This document shows positions 35,653 to 44,749 of a stretch of DNA of 64,000 bases, piece after piece. Origin of the DNA: an uncultured Eubacterium sp. (lineage in GTDB: Bacteria > Bacillota > Clostridia > Lachnospirales > Lachnospiraceae); the NCBI GenBank assembly GCA_910584245.1, contig CAJTZF010000013.1, positions 10,990 through 74,989 of the forward strand, read 5' to 3'. A program made the position numbers and the translations under genes. Position 1 is the stretch's first letter. Each line of letters opens with the position of its first letter. Under the pieces are notes generated by a model. It saw only the letters and a program-made list of their open reading frames with translations, searched no databases and was not told where the DNA came from.

Positions 35653-36519
35653 ATGTTTAGCCAGTTTTTTGGAAATTATCTTCTGAAAAAGAAAAAAATT
35701 ACCAAAGATCAATTTTCTTCCTGTATGGAATATATGAGGGCGAACCGCGTAAAGCTTGGCCTTGTCGCAGAATCCGAAGGCTTAATCACGCGAAAACAGG
35801 CAGATGAGTTAAATCGTCTGCAAATGCAGACCGACAAACGATTTGGGGATCTTGCCATCGAACGGGGTTATCTTACGGACACGGACATTTCACACCTCCT
35901 GCAGTTACAGGGAAGTCCCTATTTAATTTTTGTGCAGGCGCTGGAAGAAAATAATATTCTGCACCGGGATGAAACCATGAAGCTTGTGTCCGATTTCCAA
36001 AAGGAATCCGGACTGACCAACACTGCGCTGGAGGCAATAAAATGTGGGGATTTTGACCGGTTACTGCCCACCTTTGCCGCCGTGGAAAAGGAAGAATATC
36101 TTATACTGATGTCTCTTGCCCTGCGCAACATCGTACGTTTTGTCAGTCCTTATATTCGTCTGAAAACAGCAAAAAAAGTCACGCAGTACTCTGCCAGTTA
36201 TATTGCGTTTCAGAGAACCATCGGCGCTTACGATGGGTTTCTCGGGTTTGCCAGTGACGACAACGCGATTCTTTCGATTGCTGACGGATTTGCCGGCGAA
36301 TATTTCGAAGAGCCGGATATCGATGCGCTGGACGCCGTCGGGGAGTTCACAAACTGCATCAACGGACTGAGAGCTACAGAGCTGAGCTACCAGGAGATTC
36401 CCATTGACATGCTCCCGCCAGAGTTTCTGTTTCACTCCAGCGTAAAAGATTCTGATGGATTTTACATATTGCCTATATACATTACGGGAAAGAAAGTAGA
36501 CATGATTATCAAATGCTAA
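35653..36519 (+). CDS. CheX-like chemotaxis phosphatase-family protein with an N-terminal helical domain
   Basis: About 288 residues. The N-terminal half (about 1-120) is helical and resembles small DUF/GspE-N-like modules (LKKKKITKDQF, FGDLAIERGYLTDTDI). The C-terminal half (about 150-288) looks like the CheX/CheC fold, with YDGFLGF, DAVGEFTNCINGL (the E..N catalytic pair of CheC/CheX phosphatases) and a final beta-strand. It probably binds or dephosphorylates the CheY-like protein coded 32 nt downstream. GGAG lies 9 nt before the ATG at 35653; an earlier in-frame start is not supported. No flagellar or che operon is adjacent. Confidence 0.8.
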   Translation: MFSQFFGNYLLKKKKITKDQFSSCMEYMRANRVKLGLVAESEGLITRKQADELNRLQMQTDKRFGDLAIERGYLTDTDISHLLQLQGSPYLIFVQALEENNILHRDETMKLVSDFQKESGLTNTALEAIKCGDFDRLLPTFAAVEKEEYLILMSLALRNIVRFVSPYIRLKTAKKVTQYSASYIAFQRTIGAYDGFLGFASDDNAILSIADGFAGEYFEEPDIDALDAVGEFTNCINGLRATELSYQEIPIDMLPPEFLFHSSVKDSDGFYILPIYITGKKVDMIIKC

Positions 36520-36551
36520 AGTTAAAATAATATAATAAGGGAGGTTGTTCT

Positions 36552-36908
36552 ATGGCAACGGTATTAATTGTGGATGACTCTCGAACATCCCGCAAAATAT
36601 TAAGAAATATACTTACTGAAAATGGATATGAAATAGCCTGCGAAGCCGCAGACGGGCAGACTGGTTATGAAAAATACATAGAATTTAAGCCGGATCTCGT
36701 TACGCTGGACATCACAATGCCAGTTCTTGACGGCCTGGGCTGTCTGCAAAAGATCATGGAATTTGATAAAGATGCAAAGGTCGTTATGGTAACGAGCGCA
36801 GGACAAAAATCAAAAATGGTAGAAGCAATCAAATCTGGGGCTTCCGAATTTATACAAAAACCTTTTGAGCCCGAGCAGATTCTTTCTATTATAAGGACCG
36901 TCATTTAA
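36552..36908 (+). CDS. CheY-like single-domain response regulator
   Basis: The 118-residue receiver with no output domain has VDDSRTSRKILRN, phospho-acceptor Asp in VTLDITMPVLDGLG, the Thr/Ser switch in MVTSAGQ and the conserved Lys in FIQKPFEPEQI. It is in an operon with the CheX-like gene 32 nt upstream, so the pair likely makes a small phospho-relay with its own phosphatase. GGGAGG lies 7 nt before the ATG. It is probably cytoplasmic and acts by protein-protein contact; a motility role cannot be assumed. Confidence 0.93.
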   Translation: MATVLIVDDSRTSRKILRNILTENGYEIACEAADGQTGYEKYIEFKPDLVTLDITMPVLDGLGCLQKIMEFDKDAKVVMVTSAGQKSKMVEAIKSGASEFIQKPFEPEQILSIIRTVI

Positions 36909-36943
36909 AAAGATAATTAGGAAATCCCCTTCCACCGTATAAT

Positions 36944-36978
36944 CAGGCGCCAGTCCATCCTGCAAGGACTGGCGCCTG
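36944..36978. terminator. Hairpin between convergent cheY-like and ptsI genes
   Basis: A perfect 13-bp stem (36944-36956 with 36966-36978) with a GGCGCC core. No good T tract follows on either strand, so the efficiency is uncertain. Confidence 0.55.
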
Positions 36979-36995
36979 AACACTTTCCGGGGTTG

Positions 36996-38627
36996 TTACC
37001 GCAGATCTATGCTTCTCACCGTATCCCTGACCTTTAACACAAAAGACGGCGAGACAGAAAGCTCATCAATTCCCATGCGCAGAAAGGTTTCCGTAAGCGC
37101 CGTATCTGCCGCGAGCTCCCCGCATATACCGATCCATGCCCCATTCTTGTGGGCATTTTCCGCAGACATTTCAATAAGACGCAAAATCGCCTCATGATGT
37201 GTGTCGCAGAAGCTCTCAATTTTTGAATTCTGTCTGTCGCAGGCGAGCGTGTACTGGGTCAGATCATTTGTCCCCACACTGAAAAAGTCAACCATAGGAG
37301 CCAGCCTGTCACTGATAAGCGCTGCCGCAGGCGTCTCAATCATAATACCAAGCTCCGTATTTTCGTCATACTCGATGCCGTCCGTCCGAAGGCCGCTCTT
37401 CACCTCATCACAAATATGAAAAATTGTTTCCAGCTCTGACACGCTCGTGATCATCGGAAACATAATCCCCAGATCTCCATAAGCGGATGCCCGGTAAAGC
37501 GCCCGCAGCTGGGTTTTAAATATTTCCGGCCGGGTCAGGCAGATGCGTATCGCCCGGTATCCGAGAGCGGGATTCTCTTCCTTTTCCAAGCCAAAATATC
37601 CGACCTGTTTATCGGCGCCGATATCAAGCGTCCTTATAATCACCTTTTTGCCCGCCATGCTCTCCAGCACCTTTTTGTAGGCGGCAAACTGCTCATCCTC
37701 GGTCGGAAAGTCACTGCTCTCCAAATAGAGGAACTCACTCCGGAACAGCCCGATTCCCCCCGCATCATTTACTATGACGGAACCGATATTATCCACACCT
37801 CCAATGTTGGCAAAAATCTTTATACTCGTACCATCTATCGTAATGTTTTCTTTTCCCTTTAGCTTCAGCAGAAGTTTTTTCTTTTCCTCGTCCTCCTGCT
37901 GCTTTTTCCCCATCCGCTCCACCGTTTCACTATCCGGATTCAGAAAAATCTCACCCGTAAACCCATCCACGATAGCCTCGTCGCCGTCATGCACCGCATT
38001 CAGAAACTCCCCGCCCACGCTAATAATGGCCGGAATATTCATATTTCTTGCCAGAATCGCCGTGTGCGAATTGGATGAACCGTAGGCCGTAACAAATGCC
38101 AGAACCTTATCTTTATCTAACAAAACCGTCTCACTCGGAGCCAGGTCGTCCGCACAAATAATCACTTTATGGTCGCCCATACCATTTTTATTTTGCCCGG
38201 AATCAAGATTTTGTATAATTCGGTTGGAAATGTCCTGGACATCCGCCGCCCGCTCCCTCATGTACGTATCGTCCATAGCCCGGAACATTTCCGCAAAATG
38301 ATCGGAGGTCACCGCAACGGCGTACTCCGCATTCACCTTTTGCGTCTCTATGATATTTCGAATCGAGTCATTATAATCCTCGTCCTCAATCATCAGCATA
38401 TGCGTCTCAAAAATGCGGGCGTTTTCTTCCCCTACTTCCTTTAAAGCTTTCTCATAAATTTCCTGCAACTGTTTTACCGCAAGCTCTTTTGCCACTGCAA
38501 GGCGCGCTTTTTCGCCCTCCGTGTCGGTAACATGGTTTCTCTTGACCGATACCTCACGCCGTTTGAAAATGGATATTTTTCCAATTGCGACTGCCCCGTA
38601 CACTCCTTTGCCTGTAAATGTTTCCAT
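36996..38627 (-). CDS. ptsI: Phosphoenolpyruvate-protein phosphotransferase (enzyme I)
   Basis: About 543 residues. It autophosphorylates from PEP on the active His in GSSNSHTAILARN and passes the phosphate to HPr. The N-terminal EI domain, the swivelling phospho-His domain and the C-terminal PEP-binding barrel (GIGLFRSEFLYL, ALGYRAIRICL, FFSVGTNDLTQYTLA and GICGELAAD) are all present. The ATG at 38627 is chosen because it fits the family start METFTGKG and lies 10 nt after the HPr stop; an upstream in-frame extension overlaps HPr and is not real. The length is close to the family norm. Confidence 0.95.
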   Translation of the reverse strand: METFTGKGVYGAVAIGKISIFKRREVSVKRNHVTDTEGEKARLAVAKELAVKQLQEIYEKALKEVGEENARIFETHMLMIEDEDYNDSIRNIIETQKVNAEYAVAVTSDHFAEMFRAMDDTYMRERAADVQDISNRIIQNLDSGQNKNGMGDHKVIICADDLAPSETVLLDKDKVLAFVTAYGSSNSHTAILARNMNIPAIISVGGEFLNAVHDGDEAIVDGFTGEIFLNPDSETVERMGKKQQEDEEKKKLLLKLKGKENITIDGTSIKIFANIGGVDNIGSVIVNDAGGIGLFRSEFLYLESSDFPTEDEQFAAYKKVLESMAGKKVIIRTLDIGADKQVGYFGLEKEENPALGYRAIRICLTRPEIFKTQLRALYRASAYGDLGIMFPMITSVSELETIFHICDEVKSGLRTDGIEYDENTELGIMIETPAAALISDRLAPMVDFFSVGTNDLTQYTLACDRQNSKIESFCDTHHEAILRLIEMSAENAHKNGAWIGICGELAADTALTETFLRMGIDELSVSPSFVLKVRDTVRSIDLR

Positions 38628-38637
38628 CTGTGCACCC

Positions 38638-38904
38638 CTATTCTCCAAATCCGTTCTCAAACATTTCCGCCACTCCGTCCAGCGCCGCCTGCTCGTCGGT
38701 TCCCTCGCACACGATCTCAACCTGCGCACCACATTTAATCGCGGCCGACATAATTTGCATCACCGCCTTGGCATTCACGCTCTTTCCATTTACATTCAAT
38801 GTAATATTACAGTCCTTAAACGCAGACGCCGCCTTTGCCAGCACACCCGCCGGCCTCATATGAAGTCCCTGCTCATTAATAACAGTTATTGTTTTTTTTA
38901 CCAT
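38638..38904 (-). CDS. ptsH: Phosphocarrier protein HPr lacking the regulatory serine
   Basis: The 88-residue HPr has the active His15 in GLHMRPAG, so it can carry phosphate between enzyme I and the sugar-specific EII proteins. In Bacillus HPr, Ser46 in KSIMGVMSL is phosphorylated by HPr kinase to drive CcpA catabolite control; here the aligned residue is Ala47 (NAKAVMQIMSA). This copy therefore should not take part in that regulation. It is upstream of ptsI with a 10-nt gap, the usual order. A second, Ser46-bearing HPr may exist elsewhere. Confidence 0.95.
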   Translation of the reverse strand: MVKKTITVINEQGLHMRPAGVLAKAASAFKDCNITLNVNGKSVNAKAVMQIMSAAIKCGAQVEIVCEGTDEQAALDGVAEMFENGFGE

Positions 38905-38987
38905 GATAAACCACTCCTTTTTTAATAATTGCCCCTTTTATTGTTGTCCCATAAGCGCTAAGTAATACAAGGCCCGGCAAAAAAACA

Positions 38988-39016
38988 TTGAACAATATAC
39001 TTATTTTTGCTATAAT
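38988..39016 (+). promoter_or_regulatory. Sigma-A promoter of the xylanase gene
   Basis: TTGAAC (38988-38993), a 17-nt spacer and a perfect TATAAT (39011-39016). The transcript starts near 39023, just before the Shine-Dalgarno and hairpin. Confidence 0.85.
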
Positions 39017-39036
39017 GGCCTTATAACAAATCGAAA

Positions 39037-39077
39037 GGAGGCAGCATAATAAGTTTTCTTATTATGTCAAAAAAATG
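39037..39077 (+). promoter_or_regulatory. Ribosome binding site separated from its start codon by a hairpin
   Basis: GGAGG (39037-39041) and the ATG (39075) are 33 nt apart, too far for normal initiation. Between them lies a perfect 9-bp hairpin (39045-39053 with 39058-39066, loop TTTT). When folded, the unpaired distance becomes 11 nt, a workable spacing. An ATG inside the hairpin (39064) opens only a 12-codon out-of-frame ORF. Confidence 0.65.
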
Positions 39078-40667
39078 CGAAAAAATTCAAGAAAAATTGT
39101 AGCAGCCGTTTTGTCTATGGCACTGGCTTGTACTGTTTTTTCTGTACCAAGTGCAAACGCAGCGCCTAAGACAAAAAAGCTCAAATTAAACGCGACGAAA
39201 AAAACATTAACTGCCGGATCAAAGTTCACCTTGAAAGTAAAGAAGGTAACTCCAGCCAAAGCAAGCAAAAAGGTAACGTGGAAATCCAGTAAAAAAACCG
39301 TTGCCGCTGTCAGCAGTAAGGGAGTTGTAACGGCGAAAAAAGCAGGGACGGCAAAAATCACAGCCGTTTCCAAAAGTAACAAAAAAGTAAAGGCAGTTTG
39401 TAAAATCACAGTGAAAGCGGCTAAGTCCCAAACCCAGGTATCACAGCCGCCAGCAGCATCTGCACCTGCACCATCGTCACCAGCTGTGCAGACGCCGGCT
39501 CCCGGTACGTCATCCGAACCGGCAAAGACACCGGACAGCACACCGAAAGCGACACCATCTATTGAGCTTCCGGAAAGCGCTCTGAAAGATTATACGGATT
39601 TCAAGATGGGAACGGTAGTAAACTATGACAAAACCCAGGATATCAACTTTACCGCACTGGCAAAACAGCAGTTTGACGTCGTATCCTTTGAGAATGAAAT
39701 GAAAGGATATTTGCTGGATGTCGAGGCATCCAAGGCTGGCAACGGCGACCCGGTCTGCAACTTTAACCAAGCAGACGAGATGGTGCAGTGGGCTGTAGAT
39801 AACGGATTAAAAGTCCGCGGCCACGTACTGATCTGGGCAGCAAGCACAAGAGACGCCTTCTTCTATGAAGGATATGACACATCCGGCAAGCTCGTTGACA
39901 AGGAGACGTTATTAAAACGTATGAAGAGCTACGAGGAAACTGTTATTACCCACTTTGAAGAGAAGTTCCCGGATACGGTCATTGCATGGGACGTTGTAAA
40001 TGAGGCGATTGATCCAAATGCCGAAGCAGATGCGACAACCGGCCTTCACCTCAATACCGGCGGCAACAAATACTATCAGATTCTCGGTGGAGAATTTATT
40101 AAGTACGCATTCCAATTTGCAAGAGAAGCTGTTGAAAAAACAGGCAAAGACATTAAACTGTTCTACAACGACTTCAACACATTCCAGGGCAATAAAACCG
40201 ATTGCATTATTGATCTTATTAATTATCTGAACAAGGATAAAAAATTGCTTGACTGCATGGGCATGGAAGGTTATGTTCTTACATACTGGCCAGAACCATC
40301 TGACGTAGGTAAAGCTATGAACCGTTTTGCCGAGTGTGGTGTCCAGGTCGGAATCAACGAGCTCTGTGTCCGCTTAAATGACAATATTGCCAAAGGAAAG
40401 ACCGTTTCGGAAAAAGACATTGAAGCTCATGCTGAGAAATTCAAAAAGATGTTCGAGGTTTACTGCACATTTGCCAAAGAACATCCGGATACTCTGACAA
40501 ATGTCAGCATCTGGGCACTGTTTGACCGTCCGGATCTGATCGACAACAAGACACACTATGACTATGAGGTTTATGGTACACATTCTGGTCTTTTCACAGA
40601 AGACTTTGTGGCTAAAAAAGCTTTCTTCAACGTACTTGATGTATTGAAAGCATACAAAGAGGGTTGA
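39075..40667 (+). CDS. Secreted GH10 endo-beta-1,4-xylanase with a BIG2 domain
   Basis: 530 residues: signal peptide (about 1-29), a BIG2 domain (about 33-115, ending in GVVTAKKAGTAKITA as in the CotH-like protein), a Pro/Ala/Thr linker (about 118-170), then a GH10 barrel (about 175-525). Acid/base Glu310 is in DVVNEAID and nucleophile Glu429 in GINELCVR; the latter departs from the usual (S/T)E(L/I)D form. The enzyme probably cuts xylan outside the cell, and the BIG2 domain may hold it at the surface. Unusual initiation is described separately. It is a single gene with its own promoter and terminator. Confidence 0.92.
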   Translation: MRKNSRKIVAAVLSMALACTVFSVPSANAAPKTKKLKLNATKKTLTAGSKFTLKVKKVTPAKASKKVTWKSSKKTVAAVSSKGVVTAKKAGTAKITAVSKSNKKVKAVCKITVKAAKSQTQVSQPPAASAPAPSSPAVQTPAPGTSSEPAKTPDSTPKATPSIELPESALKDYTDFKMGTVVNYDKTQDINFTALAKQQFDVVSFENEMKGYLLDVEASKAGNGDPVCNFNQADEMVQWAVDNGLKVRGHVLIWAASTRDAFFYEGYDTSGKLVDKETLLKRMKSYEETVITHFEEKFPDTVIAWDVVNEAIDPNAEADATTGLHLNTGGNKYYQILGGEFIKYAFQFAREAVEKTGKDIKLFYNDFNTFQGNKTDCIIDLINYLNKDKKLLDCMGMEGYVLTYWPEPSDVGKAMNRFAECGVQVGINELCVRLNDNIAKGKTVSEKDIEAHAEKFKKMFEVYCTFAKEHPDTLTNVSIWALFDRPDLIDNKTHYDYEVYGTHSGLFTEDFVAKKAFFNVLDVLKAYKEG

Positions 40668-40710
40668 AATAAAGAAACTCACTCGTAATTGAGTGTAATA
40701 TTGTTTTTAG

Positions 40711-40744
40711 GAAACGGTATAGCCCCGGCTATGCCGTTTCTTTT
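40711..40744 (+). terminator. Xylanase terminator
   Basis: GAAACGG-T-ATAGCC (40711-40724) pairs with GGCTAT-G-CCGTTTC (40727-40740), followed by TTTT. A second hairpin (40838-40845 with 40862-40869) further right lies downstream of convergent lysC. Confidence 0.85.
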
Positions 40745-40916
40745 CCAGTTCTACGGTGGGAAAAATAAGAAGATTGGCATACGGATTTTCCATATTGTTA
40801 TCCGTAATCGGCTGTATCATTATGTATATAACGAGAGGACGGGCAAAAAGCAATCGCTTCCTGCCCGTCTTTCTTCGCACCCCGTTTGGCTGTTTCTTTT
40901 TTATTATGATAAAGCT

Positions 40917-42122
40917 TTAAAAATCAAACTCCTTGTGCACAGCGTTCATCGCCTTATCCGTATCTTCCCGGTCAATCAAAACAGTGACACGGATTTCTGA
41001 TGTAGAAATCTGCTGGATATTTACATTGGCATCATAGAGTGCCTCAAACATGCGGGCTGCCACGCCTGGATTTGTCTGCATGCCAGCGCCTACGACAGAT
41101 ACCTTCGATACATTTCGGTTTACTTTTACCTCCTGGCACTTGAGGCTGCCGCTTCGATGTCTCTCAACTGTCTCCACAGCGACATCCGCCATGTCCTCTG
41201 TCACTGTAAAGCTGATGTCCTTTGTATTGCTTCGCCCGATGGACTGAAGAATCATGTCTACATTTACATTGTGGTTCGCGAGATGGCGGAACAGCTTAAA
41301 TGCCACTCCCGGCTGATCCTCCAAACCAACCAGCGCAATTCTCACTACATTTTTATCACTTGCGACTCCGCTTACAAGCATTTTTTCCATTTTTACTTCC
41401 TCCTTAACTATAGTACCTTCTGATGTATTTAGACTGGAGCGCACAACGAGCTGTACTCCATATTTCTTGGCCATCTCTACGGAACGGTTGTGCAAAACAC
41501 CTGCCCCAAGACTCGCCAACTCAAGCATTTCATCGTACGTGATCTCATCCAGCTTTTTGGCATCCTTTACAATTCTCGGATCCGCCGTAAATACACCATC
41601 CACATCTGTATAAATCTCACATGCATCCGCATGAAGGGCAGCTGCCAGCGCAACTGCTGTCGTATCTGAACCGCCGCGCCCAAGCGTCGTATAATCATCA
41701 TAGCGACTGATTCCCTGAAACCCGGTAACGACCACGATTTTCCGCTGCTCCAGCTCGTGCCGCACGCGGTCCTTATCAATCCTTGTCAGCCTCGCATTTC
41801 CAGAAACCGACGTCGTGTGCATCGCCACCTGGAACGCATTTAAGGAAATCGCGGGCACACCAAGAGAGTGCAGCGCCATTGACATAAGCGCCACCGAAGT
41901 CTGCTCACCCGTCGTGAGAAGCATATCCAGCTCACGCTTAGAAGCGTTCGGATTGATATCCGCCGCCATCTCAAGAAGTACATCGGTTTGCTTGCCCATC
42001 GCAGACAACACGACAATTACGTCATTTCCTTTTTTATAATCCTCGATACAGCGGTTCGCCACATTGAAAATGCGCTCCTTATTGGCAACCGACGTACCAC
42101 CAAATTTCTTTACTATTAACAT
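40917..42122 (-). CDS. lysC: Aspartate kinase
   Basis: The 401-residue enzyme catalyses the first step of the aspartate-family pathway. Amino acid kinase domain with VKKFGGTSV at the start and GRGGSDTTAVALA, followed by two C-terminal ACT domains (VGLEDQPGVAFKLFR and VGAGMQTNPGVAARMFEA) that give allosteric feedback control by lysine and/or threonine. The ATG at 42122 with GGAGG 5 nt upstream is used; the in-frame upstream extension is spurious. No lysine riboswitch is visible upstream. It is the last gene of the secA-to-lysC run, 93 nt after apgM. Confidence 0.95.
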   Translation of the reverse strand: MLIVKKFGGTSVANKERIFNVANRCIEDYKKGNDVIVVLSAMGKQTDVLLEMAADINPNASKRELDMLLTTGEQTSVALMSMALHSLGVPAISLNAFQVAMHTTSVSGNARLTRIDKDRVRHELEQRKIVVVTGFQGISRYDDYTTLGRGGSDTTAVALAAALHADACEIYTDVDGVFTADPRIVKDAKKLDEITYDEMLELASLGAGVLHNRSVEMAKKYGVQLVVRSSLNTSEGTIVKEEVKMEKMLVSGVASDKNVVRIALVGLEDQPGVAFKLFRHLANHNVNVDMILQSIGRSNTKDISFTVTEDMADVAVETVERHRSGSLKCQEVKVNRNVSKVSVVGAGMQTNPGVAARMFEALYDANVNIQQISTSEIRVTVLIDREDTDKAMNAVHKEFDF

Positions 42123-42215
42123 TTTTTCCTCCATTCGCGCACACCTGGCTGCGCATTTTCTTTCACTTTTCTCCTCATTTCCGCGCTCATTCCTGCGCAT
42201 TAAAGAACCAAAGGC

Positions 42216-43415
42216 TTAACGAAATAACTCCCGGATGAGCGTGTAACCCTCGCCAATATAATTCCCGCTTTCCTTCGCCTCTTTTTCATTGTACTTCCAC
42301 GTATGCTCCTCTTCCTTCGTGCTGTCATAAAGCATGTATGGAACCGGGTCACTGGAGTGCGTGCGGGTAGAAATTGGTGTCGGGTGATCCGGCATCACGA
42401 GCATGCGGAAATCCTCCCCAAGCTCTTTCATCCTCTCATATATGGGACCGATGATCCTCCCATCAAGATACTCTATCGCCTTTATTTTCCGCTCCACACT
42501 GCCCTGGTGCCCCATCTCGTCCGGAGCCTCCACATGAACATAGACAAAATCATTTCCATCACCGGTCACTGCCTTGACTGCTGCCTCGGCCTTGCCTTCA
42601 TAATTGGTCTCCAATGTTCCGTCCGCACCTTTTACGTCAATATTGCACATCCCTGCCCCGACCGCAATCCCCTTGAGCAGGTCAACCGCAGAAATCATAG
42701 CGCCCTTCTTGCCAAACTTTCCTTCAAACGAATCCAGGGCCGGTTTCGTCCCAGCTCCCCAGAACCAAATTGAATTTGCCTTATTCAACCCTTTCTTCGC
42801 CCGCTCCACGTTGATTGGATGGTTATTCAGAATTTCGTAACTCTTCTTCATCTTTTCGCGAAGCTCGTTCTCTGCTGGAAGATACTCCCCGATCTCTCTG
42901 CCAAGAATGTCATGGGGAGGGGTGAGCTCAACGACCGACCCATTTTTCCATATGGTACAATGACGGTAGCTCGTTCCGTCATAAAACTGATAATTCCCGT
43001 CTTCCAGTTCCTTTCTCACTGCATCCAAAAGCACCGATGCATCTTCTGTGGAAATTTCCCCGCTGCTGTGGTCTATTATTGTCTTCTCTTCATAGGGAAG
43101 TCCGTCATCTGAAACAGTCACAAGATTGCAGCGGATCGCAATATCGTTTTCCTCCATATCCACGCCGATGCTCAGCGCCTCCAACGGGGAACGGCCGGTA
43201 TAATACCGTTTGGGATCATAGCCAAGTACGGCAAGGTTCGCCGTATCACTTCCCGGTTTCATCCCATCCGGAATCGTTTTCGCAAGCCCTATGGCCGCCT
43301 TTCCCGCAATGTTATCCATATATGGCGTACTCGCATATTCAAGCGGTGTCTGGCCATGAAGCCCGCTTAACGGCTCATCTGCCATGCCATCGCCCAGAAC
43401 AATGATATATTTCAT
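42216..43415 (-). CDS. apgM: Archaeal-type phosphoglycerate mutase family protein, possible homoserine kinase
   Basis: The 399-residue alkaline-phosphatase-superfamily protein shows GDGMADEP at the start, with the metal-binding Asp and catalytic Ser in GSDTANLAVLGYDP, VEAPDEMGHQG, and LVMPDHPTP...RTHSSDPVPY near the end. The family includes cofactor-independent phosphoglycerate mutases, but a clostridial subfamily coded between homoserine dehydrogenase and aspartate kinase has been proposed to act as a homoserine kinase replacing ThrB. The position here, between hom and lysC, supports that reading. Which activity dominates needs assay. Confidence 0.88.
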   Translation of the reverse strand: MKYIIVLGDGMADEPLSGLHGQTPLEYASTPYMDNIAGKAAIGLAKTIPDGMKPGSDTANLAVLGYDPKRYYTGRSPLEALSIGVDMEENDIAIRCNLVTVSDDGLPYEEKTIIDHSSGEISTEDASVLLDAVRKELEDGNYQFYDGTSYRHCTIWKNGSVVELTPPHDILGREIGEYLPAENELREKMKKSYEILNNHPINVERAKKGLNKANSIWFWGAGTKPALDSFEGKFGKKGAMISAVDLLKGIAVGAGMCNIDVKGADGTLETNYEGKAEAAVKAVTGDGNDFVYVHVEAPDEMGHQGSVERKIKAIEYLDGRIIGPIYERMKELGEDFRMLVMPDHPTPISTRTHSSDPVPYMLYDSTKEEEHTWKYNEKEAKESGNYIGEGYTLIRELFR

Positions 43416-43513
43416 TGATCTCCATCCTTTCTACATTTATGTATATTCAAATTCCAGAATGTGCACACACTCTGTTTTCCGCTTCCCTCGCAGCGGTACC
43501 ACTGGCGCATACA

Positions 43514-44713
43514 TCACTGCACACGGATCCGCGTAATCAGAGTATCCAATGCCTTCACCTTTTCTGAGAACTCCTTTTCCTTCATAACCGGAGTGACAAA
43601 GCCACATTCTCCCGCTATACCGGCGTCAATCATTTGCACCTCGCCAAACACCCCGGCCGCCTTTTCCCGTTCCTCACCGCCCACACGGACAAAGAAACGG
43701 TTTTCCATCTCATCGAGAGGTGTTATATCAAGCTTGTCGGAACTCCACGTAATTGGAACATGCTCTCCCTGATGCTTCACGGCTGCTACGACGTCCGCTA
43801 CGACTGCGCTCGCCGTCGGAAGCTTACCCGCGCCGGCCCCGTAAAACATCACATCGCCAAGCATATTTCCCGTGACGGAGATCGCGTTAAATACACCGTT
43901 TACACTGTATAATGGATGATCGTGGCCAACTACCTGGGGCGCTACCATCGCATACACATGATCTCCTATCTTCTTACTTGTGCCAAATATTTTGATCGCA
44001 GCATTCATCTTTTCCGCATACTTGAAATCTGCCGCCGTAATCTTTGTAATACCTTCCGTATATATATCCTCATAATCTACCTGTTTCCCATAGGCAAGGG
44101 AAGTCAGGATCGCTATTTTTCTACAAGCGTCGTATCCCTCTACATCTGCCGTAGGATCTTTCTCCGCATATCCAAGCTCTTGCGCCTCTTTTAACACATC
44201 ACCAAAGTCCGCGCCATCTTCCGCCATCTTCGTGAGAATAAAATTGGTCGTTCCATTTAATATGCCGTTGATTTCCTGAATCTCATCTGCCGTAATGCAC
44301 TGGTTAATCGGCCGTATAATCGGAATACCGCCGCCGACACTGGCCTCAAAAAAGAAATTCACATTCTTTTCTTTGGCGATCTGAATGAGTTCCGCCCCGT
44401 GCGCCGCCACAAGCTCCTTATTTGATGTACATACGCTCTTTCCGCTCAAAAGCGCCGTTTTCACAAAATCGTACGCAGGTTTCGTTCCACCCATCGTCTC
44501 AACAATAACTCCTATCTCATCATCCTCTGCAATAACAGAGTAATCGTGAACGAGTATATCCTGCACGGGATCCCCTGGAAACTCCCTTAAATCCAATACA
44601 TATTTTACTTCTACCGTCTCACCTGACCGTCTGGCTATCTTTCCCGCATTTATATTCAAAACTTCTACAACACCGGAACCAATCGTGCCGTAGCCTAATA
44701 CTGCAATTTTCAT
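43514..44713 (-). CDS. hom: Homoserine dehydrogenase
   Basis: 399 residues. NAD(P)-dependent reduction of aspartate semialdehyde to homoserine, on the way to threonine and methionine. N-terminal Rossmann motif LGYGTIGSGVV, the catalytic-domain stretch NGILNGTTNFILTKM, and a short C-terminal ACT-like domain (ENRFFVRVGGEEREKAAGVF) for feedback control. AAAGG lies upstream. It is placed 36 nt after cheW and 98 nt before apgM, with lysC further on, so three steps of one pathway are clustered. Confidence 0.95.
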   Translation of the reverse strand: MKIAVLGYGTIGSGVVEVLNINAGKIARRSGETVEVKYVLDLREFPGDPVQDILVHDYSVIAEDDEIGVIVETMGGTKPAYDFVKTALLSGKSVCTSNKELVAAHGAELIQIAKEKNVNFFFEASVGGGIPIIRPINQCITADEIQEINGILNGTTNFILTKMAEDGADFGDVLKEAQELGYAEKDPTADVEGYDACRKIAILTSLAYGKQVDYEDIYTEGITKITAADFKYAEKMNAAIKIFGTSKKIGDHVYAMVAPQVVGHDHPLYSVNGVFNAISVTGNMLGDVMFYGAGAGKLPTASAVVADVVAAVKHQGEHVPITWSSDKLDITPLDEMENRFFVRVGGEEREKAAGVFGEVQMIDAGIAGECGFVTPVMKEKEFSEKVKALDTLITRIRVQ

Positions 44714-44749
44714 AAAACACCTAACCTTTCTTACTAATTCATGAAATAA

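Noticed and set aside
36996..38732. Longer enzyme I start at 38732
   Set aside because: It would run back over the HPr gene in another frame; the 38627 start fits the family and the gap.
42123..42215. Lysine riboswitch ahead of lysC
   Set aside because: The gap is only 93 nt and lacks the conserved core; transcription probably comes from upstream in the run.
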